From Lysobacterales bacterium (GTDB lineage: Bacteria > Pseudomonadota > Gammaproteobacteria > Xanthomonadales > Rhodanobacteraceae): a DNA stretch of 64,000 bases. Where the stretch lies: positions 1 to 64,000 of the forward strand of contig JAJPID010000063.1 of assembly GCA_021324945.1 (NCBI GenBank). Reading direction: 5' to 3'. Under the pieces are notes generated by a model. It was not told the DNA's origin and made no database searches. It worked only from the letters and a program-made list of their open reading frames with translations. The translations under genes and the position numbers were made by a program. Of the stretch, positions 1 to 9,001 are shown piece after piece. Numbering within the stretch: the stretch's first letter is position 1; every line of letters starts with the position of its first letter.

Positions 1-3
1 GCC

Positions 4-46
4 GCCTAACTACAAGTCGGTTTGAAAACGGGGTGTAGAGTTGGGG
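4..46 (-). other. candidate integron recombination site (attI or short attC)
   Basis: The site lies upstream of the integrase gene. GCCTAAC at 4-10 fits the integron core RYYYAAC, and on the minus strand it reads GTTAGGC, a common cassette junction. The opposite box at 40-46 is GTTGGGG, one base off GTTRRRY. Between them TACA (11-14) can pair with TGTA (34-37), and GTTT (20-23) with AAAC (26-29). At 43 bp it is short for an attC, and its position about 130 bp from the integrase start also suits attI. Any cassette array would lie off the left edge, reading leftward. Confidence 0.45.
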
Positions 47-174
47 TCTAGTCCATTACAAAAACGTCGGATCGTCGGCCTCGGCCTACACAAATCAACG
101 GACTGCACCGATCCCGCCATCTAATCCTGCGGCCTAATCTTGCGGCTGTTTCCCCCGCGGCCGGATCGGTCCCA

Positions 175-1197
175 ATGGCATCTTCCCACCTCGATCAAGG
201 CGCGACAAGGACGGCGAGGCCGCCGCTGCGGCAGCCGCAACCGCCGAAGCTGCTGGACCAGTTACGCGCGCGGATGCGCCGGCTCGGTCTTTCGCGGCGC
301 ACGGAGGAAGCGTACGTGGGCTGGGTGCGGCGTTTCATCCTTGCCAACGACAAGCGGCATCCGCGCGAGCTCGGTGCGCGGCAGGTGGAATCGTTCCTGA
401 CGCATCTCGCCACGCGGGCACACGTTTCCGCGTCCACCCAGAATCAGGCGCTGTCCGCGCTGCTGTTCCTGTATCGCGAGGTGCTGCAACAGGAGCTGCC
501 GTGGATGGACGATATCCGGCGTGCCAAACGACCGGAACGTTTGCCGGTGGTATTGAGCCGTGAGGAAGTGGCGGCGCTGCTTGCGGAAATGACCGGCGTG
601 AGCTGGTTGATGGCCAGCCTGCTTTACGGCAGCGGATTGCGATTGATGGAATGCGTGCGCCTGCGCGCCCAGGACGTGGATTTCCTGCGCCGCGAGATCG
701 TCGTGCGCCACGGCAAGGGCGGCAAGGATCGCCGCACGATGCTCCCGGCGATGCTGATCGAACCGCTGCAGAACCAATTCGCAGAGGCGAGGCGCGTCCA
801 TGAGCGCGATCTGCGCGCAGGTTTCGGCGAGGTGTGGCTGCCGGATGCGTTGGCGCGCAAATATCCTCGTGCCGCGCGCGAGTGGCCCTGGCAATACGTG
901 TTCCCGGCGAGCACGCGCAGCACCGATCCGCGCAGCGGCATCGTGCGCCGGCATCATCTGGACGAATCGGTGCTGCAGCGCGCGGTGAAGACCGCGGTGC
1001 GTCGGGCACGCATCGTCAAGCCTGCGACCTGCCACACGTTACGCCATTCGTTCGCCACGCATCTGATCGAGGACGGCTACGACATCCGCACCGTGCAGGA
1101 ACTGCTCGGCCACAAGGACGTGTCCACCACGCAGATCTACATACACGTGCTGAACCGCGGCGGGCGCGGCGTCGTCAGTCCGCTGGATCGCGGGTAG
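175..1197 (+). CDS. intI: integron integrase (tyrosine recombinase IntI)
   Basis: A tyrosine recombinase of 340 residues. The N-terminal SAM-like DNA-binding domain covers about residues 25-105. Catalytic residues are visible as R156 (GSGLRLMEC), H287 and R290 (HTLRHSF), H313 (LLGHKDVS) and the nucleophile Y322 (TQIYIHVL). The stretch at about 218-250, including [20 protein letters not shown], matches the extra helix patch that separates integron integrases from XerC/XerD. IntI enzymes excise and insert gene cassettes at attC and attI sites. The reading frame is intact and all catalytic residues are present, so it looks functional. Start ATG 175 was chosen because the next methionine would remove the N-terminal arm. 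Confidence 0.93.
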   Translation: MASSHLDQGATRTARPPLRQPQPPKLLDQLRARMRRLGLSRRTEEAYVGWVRRFILANDKRHPRELGARQVESFLTHLATRAHVSASTQNQALSALLFLYREVLQQELPWMDDIRRAKRPERLPVVLSREEVAALLAEMTGVSWLMASLLYGSGLRLMECVRLRAQDVDFLRREIVVRHGKGGKDRRTMLPAMLIEPLQNQFAEARRVHERDLRAGFGEVWLPDALARKYPRAAREWPWQYVFPASTRSTDPRSGIVRRHHLDESVLQRAVKTAVRRARIVKPATCHTLRHSFATHLIEDGYDIRTVQELLGHKDVSTTQIYIHVLNRGGRGVVSPLDRG

Positions 1198-1241
1198 TCG
1201 CGGGCGTTCCGTTTGCCAATTTCCTCCGCGATACTTGCACG

Positions 1242-3176
1242 ATGTCCCGCGTGCTCGACTCGAGTTCCGTCTCCGCGCTGCTCGGCGCGGAGGGGCCGTT
1301 CGCGCGCGAGGTGCCGAATTTCGCGCCGCGCGAAACGCAGCAGCGCATGGCCGATGCCGTGGCGAACGCGATCGAGGAGGGCGGCACGCTGGTGGCCGAA
1401 GCAGGTACCGGCACGGGCAAGACCTTTGCCTATCTCGTGCCTGCATTGTTGAGCGGCAAGCGTGTGATCGTCTCCACCGGCACGCGCAATCTTCAGGACC
1501 AGCTGTTTCATCGCGATCTGCCGCGCGTGCGCGATGTGCTGGGTGCGAAGATCGATGCCGCGCTGCTGAAAGGCCGCGCGAATTATTTGTGTCTGTATCG
1601 TCTGGAACAAACCACGCGCGATGGCACGTTTTCCTCGCGCTCGCAGGCCAATGACTTGCAGGCCATCCGCGCGTGGCGCTCGCGCACGCGCAGCGGCGAT
1701 CGATCGGAACTGGCCGAGGTGCCGGAAAGTTCTCCGCTATGGCCGCGCGTCACATCGACCACGGAGAATTGCCTGGGTAGCGAATGTCCATTCTTCGACG
1801 ATTGCTTCGTGATGAAGGCGCGGCGGCGCGCGCAAGAAGCCGATCTCGTCGTGGTCAATCACCACTTGCTGTTCGCCGATCTCGCCCTGAAGCAGGAAGG
1901 CTTCGGCGACATCCTGCCCGGCGCGCATGCGTTCATTCTGGATGAGGCGCATCAGATTCCCGAACTGGCCGGGCAATTCTTTTCGGTTTCGATCAGCGCG
2001 CGACAGTTGACGGAACTCGCAGCCGATGCATTGAGCGAATGCGTGGGTCAAGCCGGCGCGTTGAGCGTGCTGCAGCCGGCGCTGGACGGTTTGAACCAGG
2101 CGGTGCGCAAGGCGCGGCTGGCATTCGATCCACTGCCCGCGCGCGGCGCGTTCGCGCAACTGGAAGCGGATGCGAATGCGCACGATGCGCTGGTCGCGCT
2201 GGACTCCGCGCTGGATGCACTGGCACTCGCGCTGGGCGGACAGGCCGAGCGTTCGAAGGGTTTGAGCAACGTGCACGAGCGCGCGCTGGCATTGTGCGAA
2301 CGCCTGTCGCGCATCGCCGATCGTGCCGACGAAAACGAAGTGCGCTGGTACGAGATTTCCGAACGCGGTTTCGCCCTGAGCGCGACGCCGCTGGATCTCG
2401 CGCCGCCGTTGCGCGCCTTGCGCGAGGTCACGCATGCGGCGTGGATTTTTACCTCCGCCACGTTGTCCGTCGCGGAGAATTTCGATCACTACACGCAGCA
2501 ATTGGGGTTGGATAATCCTGAAACATTGGCGCTCGGCAGCCCGTTCGATTATCCCAATCAGGCATTGTGCTATTTGCCGCAGGGTTTGCCGGAACCGTCT
2601 GCGCGCGATTACACCGAGCGCGCAATTGAAATGGCGCTGCCGGTGTTGCACGCGAGCAAGGGCCGCGCCTTCCTGCTGTTCACCTCGCACCGTGCGCTGC
2701 GATGCGCGGCGGATCTACTGGATGGAAAAATCGAATGGCCGCTGTTCGTGCAGGGCAGCGCGCCGCGCCACCAGTTGCTCAACGAATTCCGCGCATCGGG
2801 CAACGGCGTGTTGCTCGGTGCGGCGAGTTTCTGGGAAGGCGTGGACGTCGCGGGTGAGGCGCTGTCGTGCGTGATCATCGACAAGTTGCCGTTTGCAGCG
2901 CCCGACGATCCGGTCTTGCAGGCACGGCTGGAAGCGCTGGCGCGCGCCGGCGGCAATCCCTTCACGCAATGGCAGGTGCCGAACGCGGTGATCGCGCTGA
3001 AACAAGGCGCGGGGCGATTGATCCGCGACGTGCACGACCGCGGCGTGCTGGTGTTGTGTGATCCGCGACTGACCACCCGCGCCTACGGCCGTGTGTTCCT
3101 CAACAGTCTGCCACCCATGCCGCGCACGCGCGCGCTGGCGGACGTGCAGAATTTTTTTGCGACAATGTCTGCATGA
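1242..3176 (+). CDS. yoaA: ATP-dependent DNA helicase, DinG/YoaA (XPD-like Fe-S) family
   Basis: A 644-residue superfamily 2 helicase expected to unwind DNA 5' to 3' in repair or replication-fork rescue. The Walker A motif GTGTGKT ends at K60-T61 and the DEAH box is at 234-237. Four cysteines that suit a 4Fe-4S cluster lie between them: C117 (NYLCLYR), C177, C182 and C188. Motif VI appears as QGAGRLIRDVHDRG near the C-terminus. The open frame extends upstream into intI, but ATG 1242 is the first start after the integrase and gives the family length. The length is closer to YoaA (about 640) than to DinG (about 715). The stop overlaps the tsaB start by 4 bp (ATGA), so the two are probably cotranscribed. 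Confidence 0.9.
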   Translation: MSRVLDSSSVSALLGAEGPFAREVPNFAPRETQQRMADAVANAIEEGGTLVAEAGTGTGKTFAYLVPALLSGKRVIVSTGTRNLQDQLFHRDLPRVRDVLGAKIDAALLKGRANYLCLYRLEQTTRDGTFSSRSQANDLQAIRAWRSRTRSGDRSELAEVPESSPLWPRVTSTTENCLGSECPFFDDCFVMKARRRAQEADLVVVNHHLLFADLALKQEGFGDILPGAHAFILDEAHQIPELAGQFFSVSISARQLTELAADALSECVGQAGALSVLQPALDGLNQAVRKARLAFDPLPARGAFAQLEADANAHDALVALDSALDALALALGGQAERSKGLSNVHERALALCERLSRIADRADENEVRWYEISERGFALSATPLDLAPPLRALREVTHAAWIFTSATLSVAENFDHYTQQLGLDNPETLALGSPFDYPNQALCYLPQGLPEPSARDYTERAIEMALPVLHASKGRAFLLFTSHRALRCAADLLDGKIEWPLFVQGSAPRHQLLNEFRASGNGVLLGAASFWEGVDVAGEALSCVIIDKLPFAAPDDPVLQARLEALARAGGNPFTQWQVPNAVIALKQGAGRLIRDVHDRGVLVLCDPRLTTRAYGRVFLNSLPPMPRTRALADVQNFFATMSA

Positions 3177-3910
3177 GCCTGCTGGCCATCGAAACTTCGA
3201 CAGAGTGTTGCTCGGTCGCGCTGCTGCACGGCGATGCGTTGATCGATCGCAGCGAATTGGCGCCACGCCGGCATGCGGAATTGGTGTTGCCGATGGCCGA
3301 ATCCTTGTTGGCGGAAGCCGGCTTGAAGCGCACGCAACTGGACGGCATCGCGGTCGGCCGCGGGCCGGGCGCGTTCACCGGCGTTCGCTTGGCAATCTCG
3401 GTCGCACAAGGTTTGGCGTTTGCGCTGGACATTCCGGTCGTGACGGTTTCCTCGCTCGCCGCGCTGGCGATGCAGGCGCCGCGCAACGCAGCGGCCATTC
3501 TCGCGGCGATCGACGCGCGCATGGGCGAGGTGTATGCCGGTGCGTTTGCCTTCGATGCGGATGGATTGATTCGACCCCTGAATGAAGAACGCGTGGCGCG
3601 CGCGGAAGATATGTCCCTGACGGAAGCAAAAAGCTGGAACGTCATCGGCACCGGCTGGGAGGCATACCGTGATGCGCTGCTTGCGCGATTGCCGTCAGTC
3701 CCGGTCTGGACGAAAGGCGAGGCGTTTCCGCAAGCGCGCGACGTAGCGCGGTTGGCGCTGCCGCAATTCGAAGCGGGAAATGTGACGACGCCCGAGCGCG
3801 CGCTGCCGGTATACCTGCGCGACAAGGTGGCGTTGACGGAGGTGGAGCGGACAGGCGCAACCCGGGCCCCTCTCTCGGGGGGACAGGGAAAAAGACGAAG
3901 CTCCCCCTAG
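3173..3910 (+). CDS. tsaB: tRNA threonylcarbamoyladenosine biosynthesis protein TsaB
   Basis: TsaB is the scaffold partner of TsaD in making t6A37 on ANN-decoding tRNAs. The N-terminus MSLLAIETSTECCSVAL and the motif GRGPGAFTGVRLAISVAQGLA near residues 63-84 are typical of the ASKHA-fold TsaB/YeaZ family. ATG 3173 overlaps the helicase stop. The last 25 or so residues (after VALTEVERTG) are encoded by a stretch rich in runs of C and G, which reads like an intergenic palindrome absorbed into the frame. The gene ends tail to tail with ptsI and overlaps it by 4 bp, so this stretch may also work as a bidirectional terminator. Confidence 0.92.
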   Translation: MSLLAIETSTECCSVALLHGDALIDRSELAPRRHAELVLPMAESLLAEAGLKRTQLDGIAVGRGPGAFTGVRLAISVAQGLAFALDIPVVTVSSLAALAMQAPRNAAAILAAIDARMGEVYAGAFAFDADGLIRPLNEERVARAEDMSLTEAKSWNVIGTGWEAYRDALLARLPSVPVWTKGEAFPQARDVARLALPQFEAGNVTTPERALPVYLRDKVALTEVERTGATRAPLSGGQGKRRSSP

Positions 3911-5631
3911 GCGGTCTTCAACAACTCCGCCACTTCCTCCCGCGATTTCGCTTTGAGCAATTCCGGCGCGAGCGCACGCAATGCATTTCGATTGCAACGC
4001 GCCAGCGCATCACGCATGTTCAATATCCGGCCCGGATGCATGCTGAAATCGGTGAGTCCCAGCGCGACGAGCAAGGGCGCGAAACGCGGGTCGCCGCCGA
4101 TCTCGCCGCACAGGCTGACGGGCTTGTTGGCGCGGGCGCCGGCGCGAATCACGCGCGCCAGCAATCGCAACAGCGCCGGATGCAGCGGATCGTAAAGCTG
4201 TCCCAGCGAATCGTTGTTGCGATCGGTGGCCAGCACGTATTGCGCGAGGTCGTTGGTGCCGATCGCGAGGAAGTCGGAAACCGAAAGTAATGCTCGCACG
4301 CCGATCGCCGCGGCCGGCACTTCCACCATCGCGCCGATTTCGAATTGATCCGGAATTTCGTGGCCCTCGGTGCGCAAGTCGCGCGCGCAATGTTCGATCA
4401 GCGTGCGCACCGCGGCGAGTTCGCCGGCGTCGGTCACCATCGGCACCAGGATGCGCACAGGTCCGTAACACGCCGCGCGCAAAATGGCGCGCAACTGCAT
4501 CGCGAAAATCGCGGGGCGACGCAACGACAGGCGCACGCCGCGCACGCCCAGCGCGGGATTGGGTTCAGCCGCCAATGCGAGCCCCGTGCCGTCGGCCTTG
4601 TCGGCGCCGAGGTCGAGTGTGCGGATCGTCACCGGCAAACCACCCATGCCGAGCACCGCGTCGCGATAGGCGCAGAACTGTTCTTCTTCATCCGGCAGGC
4701 GGTCGCGCTTCAGGAACAGGAATTCGGTGCGGTACAGGCCGATGCCGCTGGCGCCAAGCGCGCGTGCCTGTGTGATCTCTCCCGGCAATTCCGCGTTGAC
4801 GTACAGGCGCAGCTCGCAACCGTCGGCGGTCTGCGTGGGCGCACGCGCAAGCCGCGCGAGTCGTTTGCCTTCGCGTGCGGTATCGCGCTGCCAGTTGCGG
4901 TAGCGCGTCAGATCCTGCGCGGTCGGATGCACCACCGCTTCGCCGCGTTCGGCGTCGATCAATACCAGATCGCCGTCGCGCAGATCGGTGAGCGCGTCGC
5001 GCACGCCGACCAGCATCGGCAGCCGCATGCTGCGCGCCAGGATCGCGCTGTGCGAATACGTGCTGCCGCCGGTCGCGACCACGCCGAGCACGCCGTGGCC
5101 GGAGAGATGCGCCAGTTCCCCCGGCGCGATGCTTTCGGTGACGAGTATTTCGCCGACCCGCGATGCGAGTTTCCTTTCCTCGCTGGATGCCTGCCTTGCC
5201 AGCGCCGACTGCACGCGCGCAATCACATGATCGACGTCTTCGCGGCGGCTGCGGAAATACGGATCGTCCATCGCATCGAACACCGCGACCAGACGGTCGC
5301 GCTGCATCTTCAGCGCCGCGCCGGCGCGATAACGGCCTTTGCGGATCAGGTCGCGCAGGCCGTTGATCAGTTCCGCATCGTGCAGCAGCAGCGAGTGCGC
5401 GTCGATGAATTCGCCCACCTCGCGCGCCAGCGCGCCGTGCAGCTTGCCGCGCAATTCGGTCAACTCCGTTTGCGCGGTGTCGAGCGCGCGCTCCAGCCGC
5501 GCGATCTCGGCTTCGATTTCGTTCTCCGCGAGCGGCGTGGGATCGATGGTGAATCGCGCAGGCTGCTCCAGCCGCGCGCGACCGAGCGCCATGCCGGAGG
5601 CCGCGGTCACGCCGGGCAGCACGCGCCTCAT
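3907..5631 (-). CDS. ptsI: phosphoenolpyruvate-protein phosphotransferase (PTS enzyme I)
   Basis: Enzyme I takes phosphate from PEP and passes it to HPr. It has 574 residues, the normal size. The phospho-carrying histidine is H194 in GGSTYSHSAILAR. The C-terminal PEP-binding barrel shows LYRTEFLF, an arginine-rich GVRGVRLSL segment and NDLAQY followed by a late CGE signature (SLCGEIGGD). The start overlaps the ptsH stop by 4 bp, so translation is coupled. No EIIB or EIIC gene is present nearby, so the phosphorelay here probably serves regulation. Confidence 0.96.
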   Translation of the reverse strand: MRRVLPGVTAASGMALGRARLEQPARFTIDPTPLAENEIEAEIARLERALDTAQTELTELRGKLHGALAREVGEFIDAHSLLLHDAELINGLRDLIRKGRYRAGAALKMQRDRLVAVFDAMDDPYFRSRREDVDHVIARVQSALARQASSEERKLASRVGEILVTESIAPGELAHLSGHGVLGVVATGGSTYSHSAILARSMRLPMLVGVRDALTDLRDGDLVLIDAERGEAVVHPTAQDLTRYRNWQRDTAREGKRLARLARAPTQTADGCELRLYVNAELPGEITQARALGASGIGLYRTEFLFLKRDRLPDEEEQFCAYRDAVLGMGGLPVTIRTLDLGADKADGTGLALAAEPNPALGVRGVRLSLRRPAIFAMQLRAILRAACYGPVRILVPMVTDAGELAAVRTLIEHCARDLRTEGHEIPDQFEIGAMVEVPAAAIGVRALLSVSDFLAIGTNDLAQYVLATDRNNDSLGQLYDPLHPALLRLLARVIRAGARANKPVSLCGEIGGDPRFAPLLVALGLTDFSMHPGRILNMRDALARCNRNALRALAPELLKAKSREEVAELLKTA

Positions 5632-5897
5632 GCGCCCTCGTCGAACTTGCGCTCGAACAGGTTGACGACCGCGTTCAGGGCTTGCTCCTCGTCGGGGCCG
5701 TCGGCGCGGATCGTCAGCGGCGTGCCGATGCCGGCCGCCAGCATCATCACGCCCATGATGCTTTTGGCATTGACCTCGCGCGAGCCATTCACCAGCGTCA
5801 CCGTGGAGCGAAAACCCTGCGCGAGTTGCACCAGCTTGGCGGACGCGCGCGCGTGCAGGCCGAGTTTGTTACTGACGGTGATGTGGCGTTCCTGCAT
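5628..5897 (-). CDS. ptsH: phosphocarrier protein HPr
   Basis: HPr has 89 residues. Catalytic H15 lies in KLGLHARASA and accepts phosphate from enzyme I. S46 lies in NAKSIMGVMMLAAG and is the site used by HPr kinase, whose gene is about 1.8 kb upstream in the same cluster. Having both sites plus hprK suggests dual control, by PEP-dependent and by ATP-dependent phosphorylation. It is coupled to ptsI by a 4-bp overlap and separated from the EIIA gene by a palindromic element. Confidence 0.96.
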   Translation of the reverse strand: MQERHITVSNKLGLHARASAKLVQLAQGFRSTVTLVNGSREVNAKSIMGVMMLAAGIGTPLTIRADGPDEEQALNAVVNLFERKFDEGA

Positions 5898-5933
5898 GCG
5901 AAGCGTCCGGGATGGGTGGACGCTACGTTACCA

Positions 5934-6021
5934 GCAGGGAGAGGGGAAACGGGAGACGGCGGAGGGCAGACAAACCGCGCGGATCGCTTTTGTCTCCCTT
6001 CTCTCGTTTCCCGGTCCTCAC
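5934..6021. repeat. heptad-periodic palindromic intergenic element, copy 1
   Basis: The left arm (about 5934-5975) is made of degenerate 7-bp units of the type AGGGAGA, GGGGAAA, CGGGAGA. The right arm (about 5987-6021) is its imperfect reverse complement and runs into the EIIA stop codon. It sits between the EIIA and HPr genes on the transcribed minus strand, so it would form a long hairpin in the message. Five similar elements are in the window. Confidence 0.6.
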
Positions 6022-6449
6022 ACCTTGTCGATGCAAATTCCGCCCTTGCCGCCGCTGGCTGCGACTTCGGCCAGTTCGTCCAGCGGTTTGTCGGCGTAGT
6101 TCAGCACGCGCAGCAGCATCGGCAGATTCAGACCGGAGACGCAGCGCGCACGCACGCCGGCGCCGCCAAGTTTGTGCGCGACGTTGCAAGGCGTGGCGCC
6201 GTAGAGATCGGACAGCACCAGAACGCCCGCACCATCATCCAGCGCACGCGCGGCGGCGGCGGTCCTGGAAAGTGTGCGGGCCGGATCACGGCATTCGCCG
6301 ATCTCGACCACGTCCACCTTCAGCGGCAACGCGGGCATGACGTGACGCGCGGCGTCCACCAGCGCGTGTCCGATCGCATGGTGCGTGATCAGCAATACGC
6401 CGACATGGGCCGCGGCGGGCGGCGCTTGCAGGGAAATGGCGGGATTCAT
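6018..6449 (-). CDS. PTS EIIA component, mannose type
   Basis: A 143-residue single-domain EIIA of the mannose family. The likely phosphoryl-accepting histidine is H23 in LLITHHAIGHAL, and LSDLYGATPCNVAHKL matches the family's D-xx-GATP loop. Single-domain EIIA proteins of this type, with no EIIB/EIIC, are found with HPr, EI and HPr kinase in many proteobacteria and are thought to signal phosphorelay state. It lies between rapZ and ptsH on the minus strand. Its stop codon is inside the right arm of a palindromic element. Confidence 0.88.
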   Translation of the reverse strand: MNPAISLQAPPAAAHVGVLLITHHAIGHALVDAARHVMPALPLKVDVVEIGECRDPARTLSRTAAAARALDDGAGVLVLSDLYGATPCNVAHKLGGAGVRARCVSGLNLPMLLRVLNYADKPLDELAEVAASGGKGGICIDKV

Positions 6450-6569
6450 AACTGCGCGTATTTTACATGCGGCGGCCGGACGGTTTTAGCAAGTTTCACT
6501 CCAACGCCAGTCAGCGAACGGTGGGGAAGCGTAGCAAGCTGCCGAGCGCAGCAGCTTTGCAGCCGCCCG

Positions 6570-7451
6570 TTAGTCCAGTTCCCGATGGAAAGTAAGCACT
6601 TGCTCCCGCTGTCCGCGGAAATGCTCGGCCAGCCGTTCAGCCAGATAAACCGAGCGATGGCGGCCACCGGTGCAGCCGATCGCCACGGTGAGATAGCGCT
6701 TGTCCTCGCCTTCGAAGCGCGGCAGCCATTCTTCGAGCAAACGAATGATGTCGTCGAGGAAATGCCCGACCAGCGGCTGGCTGTCGAGGAACTCGCGCAC
6801 CGCCGCGTCCTTGCCGGAGAGCGGGCGCAGGCGCGGGTCCCAGTGTGGGTTGGGCAGGCAACGCGCGTCGAAAACGAAATCCGAATCCGGCGGCAAGCCA
6901 CGGCGGTAGGCAAAGGATTCGAACAGCAGCGTGGTCTCGCCATCGGCCCCGCCGAAACCGGTGGCGATCGCGCGCCGCAACTGATGCACGTTCATCTCGC
7001 TGGTATCGAGCACGTGATCGGCGATCGCGACCAGCGGCCGCAGGCGGCGGCGCTCCTCGGCAATCGCATCTGGCAGCGAGCGCTTGCCGGACAGCGGATG
7101 CTTGCGGCGCGTTTCCGAATAACGTTTCAGTAGCACTCCCTCATTGCTGTCGAGGAACACCAGCTCGGCCTGCGCGCCGCTATCGGCCAGCGCCGACAAT
7201 GCTTCGGGCAGTCGCTCCAGATCGCCGCGACTGCGTACGTCCACGCCCACTGCGACGCGCGCCACCGCCGCGCGTTCGCCGCCGGTCAGTGCCGCGACCA
7301 GCGCCGGCAGCAGCGTAGTCGGCAGGTTATCCACGCAGTAGAAGCCCATGTCCTCGAACGCGCGCAGCGCCACCGTCTTGCCCGCGCCGGACAGGCCAGA
7401 GAGCACGATGACGCGCGGGCGGGTTGGTTCTGCGGATGCGGTTGAATTCAT
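6570..7451 (-). CDS. rapZ: RNase adapter protein RapZ (nucleotide-binding)
   Basis: A 293-residue member of the YvcJ/RapZ family. The P-loop GLSGAGKT is at 19-26, followed by FEDMGFYCVDNLP. The C-terminal RNA-binding half contains AIGCTGGRHRSVYLAERLA. In E. coli, RapZ guides RNase E to the sRNA GlmZ and so controls glucosamine-6-phosphate synthase. The link to cell-wall amino sugars is fitting here, but no GlmY or GlmZ RNA was recognised. It lies in the rpoN-hpf-hprK-rapZ-EIIA order known from other proteobacteria. Confidence 0.94.
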   Translation of the reverse strand: MNSTASAEPTRPRVIVLSGLSGAGKTVALRAFEDMGFYCVDNLPTTLLPALVAALTGGERAAVARVAVGVDVRSRGDLERLPEALSALADSGAQAELVFLDSNEGVLLKRYSETRRKHPLSGKRSLPDAIAEERRRLRPLVAIADHVLDTSEMNVHQLRRAIATGFGGADGETTLLFESFAYRRGLPPDSDFVFDARCLPNPHWDPRLRPLSGKDAAVREFLDSQPLVGHFLDDIIRLLEEWLPRFEGEDKRYLTVAIGCTGGRHRSVYLAERLAEHFRGQREQVLTFHRELD

Positions 7452-7537
7452 GCTTTTTTGAAAAGTGCGGACATGGAAGGTCGCTTTTGGTTTGCATCAT
7501 CCCACAGCCGTGATTCAACGAAGCCGTCGTATGTGCC

Positions 7538-7649
7538 GCGATCATGGACGATCGCCATTGAAAACCGTGGCCACGGACGGCCACTCTGAGTGTTGCAATC
7601 GATGAATTTTGCCGAGTCGTCGCTTGGAATAGCGATCATGGACAATCGC
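7538..7649. repeat. pair of 18-bp dyads in the rapZ leader
   Basis: GCGATCATGGACGATCGC at 7538-7555 and GCGATCATGGACAATCGC at 7632-7649 differ at one base and are 94 bp apart. The first is a perfect GCGATC/GATCGC inverted repeat around a 6-bp spacer. Both lie in the 204-bp gap between hprK and rapZ, upstream of rapZ. They could be operator half-sites or short hairpins in the hprK-rapZ message. No regulator is identified. Confidence 0.4.
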
Positions 7650-7655
7650 AAAAAG

Positions 7656-8603
7656 TCATTTGATCGCACTGACCATCTGCGCCTGGCGGTCGATGAACAC
7701 CTGCGCCGGATCGAGCCCCTTGGATTTCAGCATGTGGCTGCGCACGGCGGCTTCGACCAGCACGGCGAGATTGCGGCCGGGCGCCACGGGCACGGTGATC
7801 TGCGGCACCTTCACGTCCATCACCTCGCGCCATCCGGTGTCGCCGGTGAGGCGCGTCATCGCATCGGCTTCTTCGCCCACGTTGATCGGTTGCAGATGCA
7901 CGATCAATCTCAGGTATTTGGACGGCTTTACGGCCGTATGGCCGAACATCTCGCGCACGTTCAATACACCGAGGCCGCGCACTTCCAGCAGATCGCGCAG
8001 TAGATCGGGGCAGGCGCCGTCGATCACATCAGGCGCGATCAGCGTGAATTCCGGCGCGTCGTCCGCGACCAGACGGTGCCCGCGCGAAACCAGTTCCAGC
8101 GCCAGTTCGCTCTTGCCCGTGCCGGAGGCGCCGGTGATCAGAACGCCGATCGAATACACCTCGAGAAACACGCCGTGCAGCGTCACCTGCCGCGCCAGCG
8201 CTCGCGCGAGATGGTATTGCAGGAAGGTCAGCAATTCGTGTCCGCGCTTGGCCGACACCCACAGCGGGGTGTCGGTTTCCTCGGCCGCTTCGCGCAAGTC
8301 GGCGGGTACCGCCTGATCCTTGCTGACGATCAGCGCCACCGGTCGTTGCGCCACGATCTTCTGCACCGTCTCCCAGCGCTGGCGCGATTCGAGGCTGTCG
8401 AGGTAGTTCAGTTCCTCGCTGCCGATGATCTGCACCTTGTTGGGATAGATGACGTTGAGATAGCCGACTTCGGAGGGCCGGCGCGCACCGGCCTTGCCCA
8501 CGGGTTCCAGCGCGCGCGACTCGCCCTTGCGGCCGGCGATCCAGCGGAGGGCCAGCCGTTCGTGGATGCCGTCGTAAAGTTCGCGCGCGGAGAGGCGGTT
8601 CAC
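7656..8603 (-). CDS. hprK: HPr kinase/phosphorylase
   Basis: A 315-residue enzyme that phosphorylates HPr at S46 and reverses the reaction. The N-terminal domain covers about 1-130. The kinase core has [19 protein letters not shown], with the conserved histidine at H143, then the P-loop GASGTGKS at 158-165 and VADDAPEF. A second conserved HprK motif is visible near 240 ([15 protein letters not shown]). Upstream is hpf, downstream rapZ, all on the minus strand. This is the gene that makes S46 of the HPr in this cluster meaningful. Confidence 0.96.
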   Translation of the reverse strand: MNRLSARELYDGIHERLALRWIAGRKGESRALEPVGKAGARRPSEVGYLNVIYPNKVQIIGSEELNYLDSLESRQRWETVQKIVAQRPVALIVSKDQAVPADLREAAEETDTPLWVSAKRGHELLTFLQYHLARALARQVTLHGVFLEVYSIGVLITGASGTGKSELALELVSRGHRLVADDAPEFTLIAPDVIDGACPDLLRDLLEVRGLGVLNVREMFGHTAVKPSKYLRLIVHLQPINVGEEADAMTRLTGDTGWREVMDVKVPQITVPVAPGRNLAVLVEAAVRSHMLKSKGLDPAQVFIDRQAQMVSAIK

Positions 8604-8621
8604 GTTGCAGAATCAGGGAAA

Positions 8622-8646
8622 CCCGCGCCTATTGTGCCAGCGCGGG
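8622..8646 (-). terminator. GC-rich hairpin between hpf and hprK
   Basis: CCCGCGC (8622-8628) pairs with GCGCGGG (8640-8646) around an 11-nt loop in the 71-bp hpf-hprK gap. There is no T-run after it on the minus strand, so it is at best a weak terminator or an mRNA-stabilising hairpin. Confidence 0.3.
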
Positions 8647-8674
8647 CAACCGCACGCTGCCCCGGTGAGGGAAC

Positions 8675-9001
8675 CTACGTCCCGTACCCCGCCTCGCCGC
8701 CGCGTCGCCCTTCCTTCAACTTCTCCTTGTGCCGACGCACTTGCGCGTCCAGTTTGTCGAACAGCGCGTCGATCGCCGCGTACATGTCGCCTTCCACCGC
8801 ATCCGCGTGCAGCACGCGGCCCGGCGCCGCCGAGAGTGTGCCTTCGGCCTTGTGCGCCAGGCGGCTCTTCTCCACTTCCAGCACGACGTTGAGCGAGGTC
8901 AGATGATCGAAGTGGCGGGCGAGCCGTTCGCGCTTGGTGTCAATGTAGTCGCGCAGCGCGGGGGTGACGTCGATCTGATGGCCGCTGATCTGGACTTGCA
9001 T
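8675..9001 (-). CDS. hpf: ribosome hibernation promoting factor, short form
   Basis: A 108-residue HPF/RaiA family protein (MQVQISGHQIDVTPALRDYI). Short HPF binds the small ribosomal subunit and promotes 100S dimers in stationary phase. The frame is open further upstream, but ATG 9001 begins the conserved beta strand and gives the family length. It has no C-terminal dimerisation domain, so it is not the long form. It directly follows rpoN, the usual order in proteobacteria, with a 195-bp gap that could hold its own promoter. Confidence 0.94.
   Translation of the reverse strand: MQVQISGHQIDVTPALRDYIDTKRERLARHFDHLTSLNVVLEVEKSRLAHKAEGTLSAAPGRVLHADAVEGDMYAAIDALFDKLDAQVRRHKEKLKEGRRGGEAGYGT

Noticed and set aside
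175-1197. Assigning the recombinase to XerC/XerD
   Set aside because: The [20 protein letters not shown] patch is specific to integron integrases and absent from XerC/XerD.
834-1241. Upstream extension of the helicase frame into intI
   Set aside because: The segment overlaps the certain integrase gene and has no helicase homology. ATG 1242 gives the family length.
4345-6099. A 584-codon plus-strand frame opposite ptsI and ptsH
   Set aside because: ptsI and ptsH are certain from catalytic motifs. The opposite frame is low-complexity and has no domain.
7448-7669. A 73-codon minus-strand frame between hprK and rapZ
   Set aside because: It starts inside hprK, has no ribosome-binding site and no recognisable sequence. 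The dyad repeats explain the structure better.
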